A stretch of DNA of 43,916 bases, taken from NCBI GenBank assembly GCA_037447655.1, contig JBBHKE010000996.1, positions 64,001 through 107,916 on the forward strand. Direction: 5' to 3'. The position numbers and the translations under genes were made by a program. The stretch is from Zygnema cylindricum (lineage: Eukaryota > Streptophyta > Zygnematophyceae > Zygnematales > Zygnemataceae). Of the stretch, positions 42,940 to 43,916 are shown one piece after another. Numbering within the stretch: the stretch's first letter is position 1; every line of letters starts with the position of its first letter. The notes beneath the pieces are model-generated. The model was not told where the DNA came from. It worked only from the letters and a program-made list of their open reading frames with translations, and searched no databases.

Positions 42940-43916
42940 CTCAGGAAGATGAATCCTCTGGTCTCGATGAGCACGATACATCGGAGTTATTTGCCATGGC
43001 GGCGGCGATGGAAGGGTTAAAGGACGCCGGGTGGATCATGGACACGCGAGCTTCAGCTCACATGTGTTGGAACAAAGCCCTTTTTACTACTCTACAGAAT
43101 ACACCTGCAAAGAATATATACTATGCCTGTGGCATGAGGGTCCAGACTTCTGCTCAGAGTGATGTTTCATTGCTGGTAGATATAGGAGGCAAGTCGGCTG
43201 AAAGAACTTTACACAATGTCTTGTATGTTCCAGACTTCAAAAAGAATATGTTTTCTACGTCTCTAGTTGAAAACAAAGGTTTTGAAGTAACCCTTAATGG
43301 GGGTAGACAGGTTGTAAGCAAGCTAGGAAAAGTAGCAGTCACAGGAACTAGAGATAAAAGCAAGGTGTATCTTATGGATATGGCAGATTCTAAAGAAAAT
43401 GATGTTCTCTACTCAAGTGTAATGTCTGAGAATGAGTTATGGCATAAAACGCTAGGACATGTTAATTATGACAGCTTGAACAAAATGGTGAAATCTGGCA
43501 AAATAGAGGGTGTTACTTTAACAAATCAGCCATTTAAAACATGTGATGGCTGCTCTTTGGGGGAGATTCACAAGCTGCCTTTTCCACAAGAATCGGAGCA
43601 CAGATCAACGAAGGTATTACAGCTCGTTCATTCTGATCTGTTAGGCCCGGCTCAAATACCATCTGCTAGGGGGGTCAACTTAATGGTGACTTTTACTGAT
43701 GATTTTTCTAGATATACTAAGGTGTATTTCATGAAAGAAAAAAGTGAGGTTTTTTCACACTTTAAACACTACAAAGCTTGGGCAGAAAAACTCCATGGTA
43801 CTTCAATTTTGGAACTCAGATCGGATAATGGAGGCGAGTATATGACAAATGAATTTAAAAAGTTTCTTTTGGATAAAGGCATCAGTCGTGAGCTAACTGT
43901 TCCTAGCGTTTTATGC
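42936..43916 (+). CDS. Copia protease-integrase segment, open to the window edge
   Basis: One frame is open for about 325 codons to the last base. A linker rich in acidic residues leads to the protease block WIMDTRASAHMCW (about 43033-43071), where the usual D-S/T-G-A reads D-T-R-A, so the active-site Gly has become Arg. The gag-pre-integrase zinc domain follows: LWHKTLGHVNYDSLNKM and CDGCSLG (about 43438-43560). The integrase core has its first Asp in LVHSDLLGP (about 43624-43650) and the second in LRSDNGGEY (about 43818). The Glu would lie beyond the window. The frame has no ATG of its own at the start; it is part of a polyprotein. The protease change alone would inactivate it. Confidence 0.88.

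Overview
The window is nuclear DNA from a eukaryote, most likely a streptophyte (a plant or charophyte-type alga) with a large, repeat-rich genome. Three host genes support this: a plant-type kinesin with canonical GT-AG introns (104-529, minus, running off the left edge), an expansin with a signal peptide (13302-14066, plus), and a secreted PstS-type phosphate-binding protein with one intron (34706-36135, plus). The retroelements have plant-style primer sites matching the initiator-Met tRNA end (TGGTATC-type). A Chara-like alga would fit, but that is inference; the species cannot be read from the sequence.

Layout. 1-4.2 kb: kinesin 5' end, a small inverted-repeat element, a TA microsatellite, and a decayed non-LTR retrotransposon whose reverse transcriptase has lost its catalytic motif. 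4.2-12.1 kb: a dead Ty3/gypsy element, probably a chromovirus, with about 95 percent similar LTRs where they align, many stops, and a 10-N gap in the 3' LTR beyond which the LTR sequence does not match. 12.1-17.3 kb: expansin gene, TATCGG repeats, purine-rich simple sequence and an unrecognised stretch. 17.3-23.3 kb: a very young Ty1/copia element (LTRs differ at 2 of 496 positions, TSD AGGGA) inserted in a GAGGGA repeat; its polyprotein has two compensating frameshifts and one stop. 23.4-33.7 kb: a dense nest of non-autonomous DNA transposons (PIF/Harbinger-like with TTA duplications, TA-duplicating MITEs, one hAT with an 8-bp duplication) plus a solo copia-type LTR. 34.5-36.2 kb: the PstS gene. 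36.6-38 kb: hexamer and 9-bp satellites. 38.8-42 kb: reverse-oriented LTRs and a 64-70 bp tandem repeat. 42.0 kb to the end: a second, decayed copia element whose pol frame is open to the window edge.

The three host genes are not a functional cluster; they are islands between transposons. Expansin and PstS are both predicted to be secreted (cell-wall loosening and extracellular phosphate binding). The most informative material is the transposon stratigraphy: several insertion events can be proven inside this window because related copies preserve the empty sites. No CRISPR array, confident tRNA or rRNA gene, or intact transposase gene was seen.
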